The position numbers were made by a program, and so were the translations under genes. Source: HGM04593 sp964470845 (lineage in GTDB: Bacteria > Bacteroidota > Bacteroidia > Bacteroidales > Bacteroidaceae). From it: a DNA stretch of 26,249 nucleotides. The stretch spans positions 1 through 26,249 of the forward strand of contig CAYYEL010000025.1 in assembly GCA_964470845.1 (NCBI GenBank), written 5' to 3'. The notes beneath the pieces were generated by a model, which saw only the letters and a program-made list of their open reading frames with translations, had not been told where the DNA came from and did not search any database. The first letter of the stretch is position 1; every line of letters begins with the position of its first letter. Shown piece by piece: positions 1 to 7,574 of the stretch.

Positions 1-106
1 AGTGCTTTTACAAATTTATTTCGTAATGTTGCACTTGCTGGTTGACTCTGCATATGTTATAATTATATCAAAAAAAATATAATTAGTTCATTTATAACGA
101 TTTTTT
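1..106. other. AT-rich non-coding left edge
   Basis: No recognisable gene is present. On the minus strand an ATG at 53-51 opens a frame that runs off the left edge for 17 codons without a stop. That is too short to judge, although it could be the start of a divergent gene whose promoter would lie in the AT-rich 55-106 stretch. Nothing else is seen. Confidence 0.4.
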
Positions 107-288
107 CACTACCTTTGCAAATGTTTTGCGAAGGTAGGCTACACTCGCATTGTGTGAAAGTAAACTTTCCCCCGCTCGTTGGCACTACCTTTGCAAACGA
201 TTTGCGAAGATAGGCTGCACTCGCATTGTGTGAAAGTAAACTTTCCCCCGCTCGTTGGCACTACCTTTGCACGCGAAAAGCGAATATG
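107..288 (+). repeat. Tandem 76-bp repeat, 2 full copies plus a partial third
   Basis: Copies start at 107, 183 and 259, exactly 76 bp apart. The two full copies differ at about 4 of 76 positions. The third matches for its first 13 bases and then diverges, keeping only scattered similarity to about 288. Each copy begins CACTACCTTTGCA, which contains TACCTTTG, a match to the Bacteroidetes -7 consensus TAnnTTTG. In copies 1 and 2 this box is the left arm of a hairpin (109-121 with 125-137, one mismatch; 185-197 with 201-213, two mismatches). The rest of the unit is a conserved segment ending CCCCCGCTCGTTGG. From memory, similar dispersed promoter-like repeats occur in Bacteroidales genomes, but I could not verify this. 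Confidence 0.9.
262..269 (+). promoter_or_regulatory. Putative -7 box for ndk (TACCTTTG)
   Basis: The third repeat copy supplies TACCTTTG, an exact TAnnTTTG match. Transcription would start near 276, giving a leader of about 54 nt before the ndk ATG. The same box at 110-117 and 186-193 may give two further upstream starts. No convincing -33 TTTG lies about 20 bp upstream of any of the three, so promoter function is inferred from the -7 box alone. Confidence 0.5.
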
Positions 289-329
289 CCCATTGGCAGT
301 AACTCTAACAACACCCGAAAATAATAATT

Positions 330-809
330 ATGGAGAGAACTCTAATCCTTATCAAGCCCAATGCTATCCAGCGTGCAATTATGGGCGACATTGTTACTCG
401 TTTCGAGCGTAAAGGTCTGCGCATAGCAGGTCTGAAGATGATGTTTTTAACCGACGAGATTCTGGCCGAGCATTACGCTCATTTGGTTCAGCGTCCTTTC
501 TATCCCTACCTGAAGGCTTCGATGCAGGCAGGTCCTGTTGTTGCTCTTTGCCTCGAAGGTGCCGAGGCTGTTGAAACAGTACGCCAGATGGTTGGTGTAA
601 CAAACTCGCGTAAGGCGCTTCCCGGGACTATTCGCGGTGATTTTTCGATGAGTGGCGAGCAGAATGTAGTTCACGCGTCCGACTCGGTCGAGAATGCTGT
701 TATTGAGATTAACCGATTCTTCAAGGAGGGCGAGTTGTTCGACTATGATTGCGCTGTTGCCCGCTTCGAGTATGGTGGCGAGGAGACACTGAAATTCCTA
801 AACAAATAA
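330..809 (+). CDS. ndk: Nucleoside diphosphate kinase
   Basis: This 159-residue protein is a cytosolic enzyme that transfers the gamma phosphate of ATP to nucleoside diphosphates by way of a phosphohistidine, balancing NTP and dNTP pools. It opens with the family N-terminus MERTLILIKPNAIQR, and the lysine of IKP is the conserved nucleotide-binding residue. The signature NVVHASDS contains the phosphorylated His115. The segment GVTNSRKALPGTIRGDF (about 89-105) is the conserved nucleotide-binding region. The length fits the slightly long Bacteroidetes form. It is preceded by the tandem repeat region, and its stop lies 10 bp before the start of the next gene, so the two are probably co-transcribed. 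The ATG at 330 follows an A-rich stretch, as is usual in Bacteroidetes, with no clear Shine-Dalgarno site. Confidence 0.98.
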   Translation: MERTLILIKPNAIQRAIMGDIVTRFERKGLRIAGLKMMFLTDEILAEHYAHLVQRPFYPYLKASMQAGPVVALCLEGAEAVETVRQMVGVTNSRKALPGTIRGDFSMSGEQNVVHASDSVENAVIEINRFFKEGELFDYDCAVARFEYGGEETLKFLNK

Positions 810-819
810 ATCTACAAAT

Positions 820-1689
820 TTGAAAAATCTGTTAAGACCAATAGCTGTATCGGCTGCACTTTTGTTGGCAGCGTCGGGCGTGCAGGCACAGGATATGTTG
901 GCTGCTCAGTCGCCGCTTGACAAGCAGATGATGCTTGTCGATTCAATAGCCCTTAGAGATATTCTCTTGAACGAGGAGAATATGTTCCCTGCCGACGAGC
1001 TTTATGCCGAGTGGTCGAACGACCACGTGCGTTTCAAGGCCGAGTTGCCCGACTCGTTCCGTGTCGATTTGCGCGGTTTTGTGATGCCTACGACAAATAC
1101 AAAAATTACCGATATATTCGGCTACCGCCCTCGCCGTCGTCGTGTACACAACGGCATTGATATTAAGGTGCAGCGTGGTGATACCATTCGTTCGGCATTC
1201 GATGGTAAGGTGCGTATGGCCTCTTATCAGCGTCGTGGCTACGGCCATTACGTTGTAATCAGACACAACAATGGTATTGAGACTGTATATGCTCATCTAT
1301 CGAAGAAATTCGTTCTTCAAGACCAAAATGTGAAGGCAGGGCAGCCTATCGGCCTTGGTGGTAACACCGGACGCAGCACGGGTGCGCATTTGCATTTCGA
1401 GACACTGCTTGCAGGAAAGAATCTTAATCCCGCACTGATGTTCGACTTCGAGAAGCAGGATGTAACGGGCGACTTTTACACCTATCGTAAGGGCGTTTAT
1501 CAAGAGGTTGACCGAAAAACCGGCAAGATTGTTGAGAGTGCCGAGCCGCTTTATCACAAGGTGCGCAAGGGCGAGAGCCTCTCGGTGATAGCACGTAAGT
1601 GTGGCGTGTCGGTAAATACTCTGTACAGGCTTAATAAGCTTAACTCGCGTTCGATTTTGCGCATAGGTCAGAGAATCAGATACAGATAA
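820..1689 (+). CDS. Secreted M23 (LytM) peptidase with C-terminal LysM
   Basis: This 289-residue predicted cell-wall endopeptidase has a signal peptide (about 1-23, ending VQAQ), an N-terminal linker, a LytM/M23 domain (about 95-205) and a C-terminal LysM peptidoglycan-binding domain (about 244-289, starting YHKVRKGESL). The zinc site is complete: H110 and D114 in HNGID, and H192 in HLHFE. Catalytic H159 (in VYAHL) and H190 are also present, so activity on peptide cross-links is likely. The start is TTG at 820. No in-frame ATG gives the signal peptide, and the TTG lies 10 bp after ndk. The order LytM then LysM is the reverse of many EnvC/NlpD-like proteins. A strong terminator follows 15 bp after the stop. 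Which envelope process it serves (growth or cell separation) cannot be told from sequence. Confidence 0.92.
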   Translation: MKNLLRPIAVSAALLLAASGVQAQDMLAAQSPLDKQMMLVDSIALRDILLNEENMFPADELYAEWSNDHVRFKAELPDSFRVDLRGFVMPTTNTKITDIFGYRPRRRRVHNGIDIKVQRGDTIRSAFDGKVRMASYQRRGYGHYVVIRHNNGIETVYAHLSKKFVLQDQNVKAGQPIGLGGNTGRSTGAHLHFETLLAGKNLNPALMFDFEKQDVTGDFYTYRKGVYQEVDRKTGKIVESAEPLYHKVRKGESLSVIARKCGVSVNTLYRLNKLNSRSILRIGQRIRYR

Positions 1690-1700
1690 AATAAAGAGAA

Positions 1701-1738
1701 AAAAATCCCGAAGAGCATTACTCTTCGGGATTTTTTTT
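1701..1738 (+). terminator. Intrinsic terminator after the ndk transcript
   Basis: The stem has TCCCGAAGAG (1706-1715) pairing with CTCTTCGGGA (1721-1730), extended by flanking A-T pairs, with the 5-nt loop CATTA. It is followed by an uninterrupted T tract to 1738. Confidence 0.93.
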
Positions 1739-1752
1739 ATACCTATGCAGTT

Positions 1753-1778
1753 GAAACGGTGTTACATTATGCCGTTTC
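1753..1778. promoter_or_regulatory. Dyad upstream of the lipoprotein gene
   Basis: GAAACGG (1753-1759) and CCGTTTC (1772-1778) form a perfect 7-bp inverted repeat spaced by 12 bp, lying 26 bp before the start at 1805. It could be an operator or a hairpin in the 5' leader. The sequence does not decide between them. Confidence 0.4.
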
Positions 1779-1804
1779 GTTCGTTGTATATAAAAAAGGG
1801 TACT

Positions 1805-2182
1805 ATGAAAGGATTTAAGAAAGCAGTATTTTACGCATACGTGTTAATGTTATCGTTTGTTTCTGTGGCGTGCCACCACGATACTCATTTTCTTGAGGAT
1901 AGAATAGTGGGTACGTGGGTCAGCATCGAGGAGGACAGGTTCGCTTACATCGAGCGTACTCTTACATTTACTGCGGATGGATATTGGTCGGGAAGTATTC
2001 GTACCGAGGATTATTATGGTGTTGCGGTAGATACGGATATGGGCGTCTATGATGTTCGTCGCGATGAGCTATTGTTGCAATCGTATATATATGATGATAT
2101 TCAGACATACGGGGTTGAGATTCGTGGTGGCAAATTGTATCTGTGGGACGATAGTGGCGAGACGGTCTATCACAGGTATTGA
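1805..2182 (+). CDS. Small lipocalin-like lipoprotein
   Basis: This 125-residue protein of unknown role carries a lipoprotein signal peptide (residues 1-22) ending in a lipobox with C23 (FVSVAC), so it is predicted to be lipid-anchored. The mature part starts with an IVGTWVS-type segment, the usual opening of bacterial lipocalin-like beta barrels. Alternating beta-strand motifs follow (LTFTADGYWSG, YGVEIRGGKLYLWD). A longer frame opens at 1745, but the ATG at 1805 gives a proper signal peptide and has AAGGG just upstream, so I chose it. The gene stands alone between a terminator and the convergent alkaline phosphatase gene. Assignment to the lipocalin-like fold is by pattern. The ligand is unknown. 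Confidence 0.8.
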   Translation: MKGFKKAVFYAYVLMLSFVSVACHHDTHFLEDRIVGTWVSIEEDRFAYIERTLTFTADGYWSGSIRTEDYYGVAVDTDMGVYDVRRDELLLQSYIYDDIQTYGVEIRGGKLYLWDDSGETVYHRY

Positions 2183-2252
2183 TGCTCGCGGGACAGAAGT
2201 ATTAAGGATTTTTGTTATATATTCAAACAGTTTCTAAATAACTGCATCTAAA

Positions 2253-2291
2253 AATTCGCTCCAAAATCTTAGAATGATTTTGGAGCGAATT
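2253..2291 (-). terminator. Terminator of the long minus-strand operon
   Basis: A perfect 16-bp stem (2253-2268 with 2276-2291) encloses a 7-nt loop. Read on the minus strand it is followed by TTTTAGA, and it lies 14 bp after the alkaline phosphatase stop. No T tract follows on the plus strand, so it may serve the convergent lipoprotein gene only weakly. Confidence 0.85.
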
Positions 2292-2305
2292 GTGTTAAAA
2301 GCCTA

Positions 2306-3673
2306 TCAATATTTAGCAACTCTTTTTATTATCTTGGGAATGTCGGTGTTGTCTATTACTCCGTCGAAACTATCTGCTCCCTTGCCAATGGCAAACAGCG
2401 GAACAAATGTGCCCGAGTGGTTGCCGCTGGCCCACGAGATTGCAGCCGAGTACGATACTATGAATTTTGCATAGTTGGCAATGTTGCGCAGTTGTTTGTT
2501 ATGCTCGTCGGCGTTCATTGAGGCCCACAGCTCCTCGTGCATTGCTCGCAGGCGCTGTTCTTGCTTAGCCTCTACCGCAGCCTCTTTCCATAGTCCCATT
2601 TTTTGTGTAAGAAGCTCTTTTGTCTCGTCCCAGCTTAGCAGTCTCTCTTTGTTGGCTGCAATGAGAATCTCTTCGAGTTTGTCCTCGCTTACTTTCTGTC
2701 CCGAGAGGGCCTTCAGATTCAGTGTGTATGCACTATTGAATCCGAGTACAATACCGCCTGTCTCGTGGTCGGCTGTAACAATGATAAGTGTCTCTTTGGG
2801 GTGTTTTTTGTAAAACTCGTATGCTACCTCTATTGCGGCGTTAAAGTCCATTACCTCGTGCATCATTGTGGCTGCATCGTCGTCGTGCGAGGCATAGTCA
2901 ATTTTGCCTCCTTCGACCATAAAGAAGAAGCCTTTTTTGCTTTTCTTCGAGAGAAAGTCGATACCGGCCTCGGTTATTTGTGCAAGGGTAAGGTCGTCGG
3001 CAGTGCGGTCGATGGTGTAGGGTAGTTGTGTGGCTACCTCTTTTTGATAGAGCATCATTTTTTGGGCGTTGCTCTTGCTTTTGTAGTCGGTGTATCCGCG
3101 GGCAATGGTGTAGCCTTGTGCCTCGGCATCTTGGTAGAGACGGGTGCGCTCGCTGTCGTTGCAGATGGGGTCGCCTCCGGCGTAGAAATCGTAGCCGGCT
3201 GTGAGCATCTCACGGGCTATCTGCGGATAGTTGTTGCGGCTCTTTTGATGAGCGTAGAATGCTCCGGGGGTTGCGTGGTTGATGGGTACGGTGGTCGAGA
3301 TACCGACTGCGTATCCGGCCTCCTGTGCTGCCTTTGCCACACTATATACGGGTGTCCCGTCGGGTGTTACGCCTAAATGTCCGTTGTTGGTCTTGTTGCC
3401 TGTTGCAAGGGCTGTTCCCGATGCTGCCGAGTCGGTTACTCCATTGCTTGCCGAGAAGGTGGTTACAAAGGCTGTAGAGGGAAACTGTGTGAAGCGCAGT
3501 TGCTGCGGACGTCCTATCACTCCTTGCATTTCACCTAAATAGAGCTCGGTGCCTAATACGTGTGATGGGCCCATTCCATCGCCAATGAAATAAAAAACAT
3601 ACTTTGGGGCTTTTCCGGCCGATGCTGCTATTGCAATAAATAGCAGTAGCATTGTAAAAATACTCTTTCTCAT
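2306..3673 (-). CDS. Alkaline phosphatase, secreted
   Basis: This 455-residue protein has an N-terminal signal peptide (about 1-19) and is predicted to hydrolyse phosphomonoesters in the periplasm using two zinc ions and one magnesium ion. The PhoA-superfamily motifs are in order: FIGDGMG with metal ligand D32; DSAASGTA with nucleophile S82 after D81; HATPGAFYAH starting at H133; VEGGKIDYASHDDD (E254, D259, H263); VTADHETGG (D302, H303); and NHSGTFVPLFAIG near the C-terminus. An insertion rich in charged helices (about 325-395) sits before the final histidine motif, as in other Bacteroidetes members. It is the last gene of the minus-strand run, 21 bp after the serpin gene, and a terminator follows. 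I see no obvious Pho-box, so phosphate regulation is not shown. Confidence 0.95.
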   Translation of the reverse strand: MRKSIFTMLLLFIAIAASAGKAPKYVFYFIGDGMGPSHVLGTELYLGEMQGVIGRPQQLRFTQFPSTAFVTTFSASNGVTDSAASGTALATGNKTNNGHLGVTPDGTPVYSVAKAAQEAGYAVGISTTVPINHATPGAFYAHQKSRNNYPQIAREMLTAGYDFYAGGDPICNDSERTRLYQDAEAQGYTIARGYTDYKSKSNAQKMMLYQKEVATQLPYTIDRTADDLTLAQITEAGIDFLSKKSKKGFFFMVEGGKIDYASHDDDAATMMHEVMDFNAAIEVAYEFYKKHPKETLIIVTADHETGGIVLGFNSAYTLNLKALSGQKVSEDKLEEILIAANKERLLSWDETKELLTQKMGLWKEAAVEAKQEQRLRAMHEELWASMNADEHNKQLRNIANYAKFIVSYSAAISWASGNHSGTFVPLFAIGKGADSFDGVIDNTDIPKIIKRVAKY

Positions 3674-3694
3674 AATTATATATGTGTTTTATGG

Positions 3695-4960
3695 TTACTC
3701 TTTAGGATTGTCGGTCTTTCCAATAAATAGTATATTGCCGGTGGCTTGATCAACTATCAGGTAGATGAAAGGACGGTCGAATTTTACTTCGATGGGTTTT
3801 TCGGTGGGGCGCATTGCCAAACATCCGACCATTATTGCCGTTACAGCAGCTGCCTCGGCGCCCTCTTCGTTTATTTTCAGGTAGCTCTTTTGTAGAATGT
3901 CGCTGATGTACAGGGGAGCGTCGCTGATGCCTTGGAAATTGGCTCTGCCGTTGAATGCGTCTTTTATGCCCATTGCTTCGAGTACACCCGTGAGGCCGGT
4001 TGTATATTCGCACTTAAAGCGCGGAAGCGATAGAATGATTCTTTTGTTGTAGAGCATCTCTTGGTTCAGCTTGTTGTAGTTGTGAGCAAGATGCTGTGTA
4101 GCCTCTTTTATGCTTACTCCTCTGTGTGGGAGTACAAACTGCATTTGGATGGTGCTGTTTTTAAAGGGCAGTGATACAATTCTCACCTTGTCGTCGATGT
4201 TGTATGCTGTTGTAAGCGTCTGATTCATCATCTTTACGTTGGTGGTTGTTCCGTCTGCTTTTGTAAAAAGTGCATCTTCGGTTGCACTCTTGCTAAACTC
4301 ATCTTTCCATTTGCCATTAAAGTAGATGGCGTTCAGAAGTAGCATTTTTGTCTCATCGTCTAAATGGCTTATTATGCTCGGGATTTTACCTTTGGTGTTT
4401 TGCGAACACCATTCGTTTATGGCTTTTACGGTGCTGTCGCAGAAGGGGACGTTGGCTATTTTTGCTTTATAGTATAGTTGGTTGTCGGTAATGAATTTCT
4501 CTTTTACGGGGAAATTCTCGTTAATCCATATTGAATTGGCAACGGATAGTATCGCTCCTTCCGAATCTTGTGTACTGTTGTAAAATTTTATGCTGTTTAG
4601 GCTCTCTAATCCGTCGCTGTGTCCCAGAATCGATAAAATCTGTTCGAGGGTCTCGCCTTTAGCACCGTTGGCTACCATTGCGAGTGCGCATTTTGCGCTT
4701 GCCGGTGAGATGCAGATGTTTTCGCTATTGTTGTCAATACAAATGCGCTTGAACAACTCGAATGCGAATTGTCCGGGGACTGTGTCGATGTTGTATTCGT
4801 TTGAACTCATTTTTTTATCTCTATTATACTCTGTGTCGATGATGCTGACAGCACTCTCAGTACTTTCGATTGCCTCTTCCTGTGTCGCGTTTGCGATGCC
4901 TCCCGATGATGCACACGCAACCAGCACGAGTGAGGATAATATGATTCTTACGATTCTCAT
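3695..4960 (-). CDS. Serpin-family protease inhibitor, lipoprotein
   Basis: This 421-residue protein has a lipoprotein signal (LVLVAC, C16) followed by a full serpin fold, so it is predicted to be tethered to the envelope. Serpins trap serine or cysteine proteases by insertion of the cleaved reactive loop. The hinge EEGAEAAAVTA (365-375) has the small residues needed for loop insertion and suggests an inhibitory member. Counting as in alpha-1-antitrypsin puts P1 near L381, within MVGCLAMR. The loop is about 5 residues longer on the P' side, so C380, M383 and R384 cannot be excluded. The signature FDRPFIYLI and the C-terminal GNILFIGK are present. A frame opens upstream at 5023, but the ATG at 4960 gives the signal peptide and avoids overlapping rseP, which ends 13 bp upstream. 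Confidence 0.95.
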   Translation of the reverse strand: MRIVRIILSSLVLVACASSGGIANATQEEAIESTESAVSIIDTEYNRDKKMSSNEYNIDTVPGQFAFELFKRICIDNNSENICISPASAKCALAMVANGAKGETLEQILSILGHSDGLESLNSIKFYNSTQDSEGAILSVANSIWINENFPVKEKFITDNQLYYKAKIANVPFCDSTVKAINEWCSQNTKGKIPSIISHLDDETKMLLLNAIYFNGKWKDEFSKSATEDALFTKADGTTTNVKMMNQTLTTAYNIDDKVRIVSLPFKNSTIQMQFVLPHRGVSIKEATQHLAHNYNKLNQEMLYNKRIILSLPRFKCEYTTGLTGVLEAMGIKDAFNGRANFQGISDAPLYISDILQKSYLKINEEGAEAAAVTAIMVGCLAMRPTEKPIEVKFDRPFIYLIVDQATGNILFIGKTDNPKE

Positions 4961-4973
4961 AGTTGTTATACTT

Positions 4974-6338
4974 TTAGAATAGTGAGAGTATATCATTGTA
5001 GGATGCAAGCAACAGCAGTCCAAGCAGGATTATCATTCCTGTTGCTTGTGCACGTTCCAAGAATTTCTCACTTGGTTGACGACCTGTAACAAGCTCGGCC
5101 AAGAGGAAAAGTACGTGTCCGCCGTCGAGTGCAGGGATGGGCAGAATGTTCATAAATGCAAGGATAAGTGATAGCATTGCTGTCATATTCCAGAATTTAT
5201 ACCAGTCCCATTTCTTGGGGAACATTTTGCCGATTGTGATAAATCCGCCCACTGATTTTGCACCCTCGCTTGAGAATATATATTTAAAATCGCTAATGTA
5301 TCCTTTGAGCACGTTGCAACCATACACAGCACCTGCGGGCAGCGACTCGAAGAAACCATAAGTGATTGTCTCGACGGGGTAGTTGGGGTCTTTGTAGGTT
5401 ACTCCAAGTTTATATGTGTCGTCGAGGGTTGCATTGAGTGTCATCAGTGTATCGCGCTGAATGGTTATTTTAACCTCTTTCTGTGCGCTCTCTTCGTTCA
5501 TCTGTTCCAATGCTGTCAGTAACTTGTACCACGTGTCGGCTTTTCTCTCGCCGATTGTCAGTATTTTGTCGCCTCTTTGGATTCCTGCTAATGCTGCTGC
5601 GCTGCCCGGAGCTACGCTGTCAATGACGCTGGGAATGAGAAATTCCATAAATGGTGCCTCCTTGCCAATATCTAAAAGACCAAATTCCTCGGGGATTGCA
5701 ATGTTTGTCTCTACGCCGGCACGTAGCACTGTAACCTCGCGGCTGTCGGCAATGGCACGCAGAAGGTCGGCGTTGCGTTTGTGTACATCTTGTCCATCGA
5801 CACGTAGCACAATGTCGCCATCGACAAAGCCCAGCTGCTTGGCCTCTTGGTTAAATTCCATTCCGTATGTGGCTTTCTGAATGTCGGTGTAACTCTCGCC
5901 CCAAGAGAAAAGAATCATACTGTATATGAGCAGTGCAAGGATAAAGTTGAACATTACTCCACCTATCATAATGAGCAGACGCTGCCAAGCGGGCTTCGAG
6001 CGAAACTCCCACGGCTGTGCAGGCTGTTTCATCTGCTCGGTGTCCATCGACTCATCAATCATTCCCGATATTTTGCAGTAGCCTCCGAGCGGAATCCATC
6101 CTATTCCATATTCTGTATCGTCCTTTGTCGCGGGCAGTTTTATTAGGGCTTTGTCCTCTTTCTTGCTCAGTCGCGAGGGAATCATAAAGAGTGATATTTT
6201 CCAGTCGAAGAATAGGTAGAATTTTTCGACTCTCACTTTAAATATTTTGGAAAATAGGTAGTGGCCAAACTCGTGTATAAGTATCAGCAGGCTCAGTGCC
6301 AGAATCAACTGGAGTGCACGTATAAAAAATAATTCCAT
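4974..6338 (-). CDS. rseP: RseP-type site-2 intramembrane metalloprotease
   Basis: This 454-residue M50 family zinc protease is an inner-membrane enzyme that cleaves transmembrane segments, in other bacteria those of anti-sigma factors and leftover signal peptides. The first membrane helix carries HEFGH (H22, E23, H26). The membrane-associated beta segment GWIPLGGYCKI (80-90) follows, then a second helix (about 120-145). Two PDZ-like domains come next, about 155-210 and 235-305. The C-terminal helices carry NILPIPALDGGH with metal ligand D405. It sits between dxr and the serpin gene. The 46-bp gap after dxr is strikingly A-rich on the coding strand, which probably serves translation initiation in place of a Shine-Dalgarno site. 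Its substrate here is unknown. Confidence 0.97.
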   Translation of the reverse strand: MELFFIRALQLILALSLLILIHEFGHYLFSKIFKVRVEKFYLFFDWKISLFMIPSRLSKKEDKALIKLPATKDDTEYGIGWIPLGGYCKISGMIDESMDTEQMKQPAQPWEFRSKPAWQRLLIMIGGVMFNFILALLIYSMILFSWGESYTDIQKATYGMEFNQEAKQLGFVDGDIVLRVDGQDVHKRNADLLRAIADSREVTVLRAGVETNIAIPEEFGLLDIGKEAPFMEFLIPSVIDSVAPGSAAALAGIQRGDKILTIGERKADTWYKLLTALEQMNEESAQKEVKITIQRDTLMTLNATLDDTYKLGVTYKDPNYPVETITYGFFESLPAGAVYGCNVLKGYISDFKYIFSSEGAKSVGGFITIGKMFPKKWDWYKFWNMTAMLSLILAFMNILPIPALDGGHVLFLLAELVTGRQPSEKFLERAQATGMIILLGLLLLASYNDILSLF

Positions 6339-6384
6339 TTGTTGCTAATAATTGTTTAGTTGTTTATTTATTGTTCTTTGTTTA

Positions 6385-7548
6385 TTAAATCCAATTTTCG
6401 GCCATCTTACGCACCTCGCTGTCGGTGGCAATATAGTCGTCGAGTGTAGGTTTTATGGTAAAATCGGCACTCTGCATTGCACGCTCTATCAGACGGCTCA
6501 TATCAGTGAATTTTATGCGGTCGGCAAGAAAGGCTGCTACGCACACCTCATTTGCCGCATTTACAACACAGGGCATATTACCACCCATTGCCAGCGCGTC
6601 GTAGGCGTGGCGCAAATTGGGGAAAATGTCCATATTGGGCTTTTCAAATGTAAGCTCGCCCAGTGTTCCAAAATCGAGCCTGTCAAATGATGAACTGAGG
6701 CGCGTGGGGTAGGATAGGGCATACATTATGGGCAGGCGCATATCGGGAGTGCCCAATTGTGCTTTTACTGCTCCGTCCGAGAACTGAATCATTGAGTGAA
6801 TCACCGATTGAGGGTGTACAACAACTTCAATCTCTTTTGCTTCGATGCCAAAGAGCCATTTTGCCTCTATTACCTCGAAGCCTTTATTCATCATTGTGGC
6901 CGAGTCGATTGTGATTTTTGCGCCCATACTCCAGTTGGGGTGTTTCAGGGCTTGTTCTTTTGTTACTCTCTCCAACTGTTCGGGGGTGAATGTGCGGAAA
7001 GGCCCGCCCGAGGCTGTCAGGATAAGTTTCTCAATGTGGCTGTGTTGCTCGCCTGCGAGGCATTGGAATATAGCCGAGTGCTCCGAATCAACGGGCAGAA
7101 TGGGTACTTTGTATTCGGCGGCCAGACGGGTGATGAGCTCGCCTGCTACCACCATTGTCTCTTTGTTGGCGAGTGCGATGGCCTTGCCTGCCTTTATGGC
7201 CTCTATTGTGGGACGCAGTCCCGAGAATCCAACCATTGCTGTTACAACAACGTCGATGGGGGTCGATTGCACAATCTCGCATATTGCCTCGTATCCGGCG
7301 TAAACTTTTATGGGTAGGTCGGATAGCGCCTCTTTAACTGTCTCATATTTTGTCTCGTCGGCAATTACTACTGCCTCGGGATTGAATTTGCGTGCTTGTG
7401 CTATTAGTTTCTCGACGCTGCTTCTTGCAGTGAGTGCATATACCTCGAAGCGTTCGGGGTGCTCCTCTACTACTTGCAATGTCTGTGTGCCTATTGAGCC
7501 TGTCGAGCCTAATATCGCAATTACTCTTTTATTGTTTTCTGTCTTCAT
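6385..7548 (-). CDS. dxr: 1-deoxy-D-xylulose-5-phosphate reductoisomerase
   Basis: This 387-residue cytosolic enzyme is the second step of the MEP isoprenoid pathway, converting DXP to MEP with NADPH. Visible motifs are the NADPH-binding GSTGSIG (14-20), ALANKET, the metal and substrate site VDSEHSAIFQCL, the ASGGPFRTF flexible loop region, and HPNWSMGAKITIDSATMMNKG. The frame is open further upstream to 7623, but that would overlap the preceding M23 gene. The ATG at 7548 gives the usual N-terminus (MKTENNKRVIAILGSTG) and a 26-bp gap, so I chose it. The order dxr-rseP is common in bacteria and fits an envelope-centred operon. Confidence 0.98.
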   Translation of the reverse strand: MKTENNKRVIAILGSTGSIGTQTLQVVEEHPERFEVYALTARSSVEKLIAQARKFNPEAVVIADETKYETVKEALSDLPIKVYAGYEAICEIVQSTPIDVVVTAMVGFSGLRPTIEAIKAGKAIALANKETMVVAGELITRLAAEYKVPILPVDSEHSAIFQCLAGEQHSHIEKLILTASGGPFRTFTPEQLERVTKEQALKHPNWSMGAKITIDSATMMNKGFEVIEAKWLFGIEAKEIEVVVHPQSVIHSMIQFSDGAVKAQLGTPDMRLPIMYALSYPTRLSSSFDRLDFGTLGELTFEKPNMDIFPNLRHAYDALAMGGNMPCVVNAANEVCVAAFLADRIKFTDMSRLIERAMQSADFTIKPTLDDYIATDSEVRKMAENWI

Positions 7549-7574
7549 AGTTATATTTGTGTGTCTGTGTTTTC

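Noticed and set aside
1..53. Minus-strand frame running off the left edge from an ATG at 53
   Set aside because: Only 17 codons are visible, and an open frame of that length is expected by chance. The sequence matches no family I know.
179..412. 77-codon plus-strand frame overlapping the repeats and the ndk start
   Set aside because: It runs through repeat DNA and out of frame into ndk, with no ATG start and no family features.
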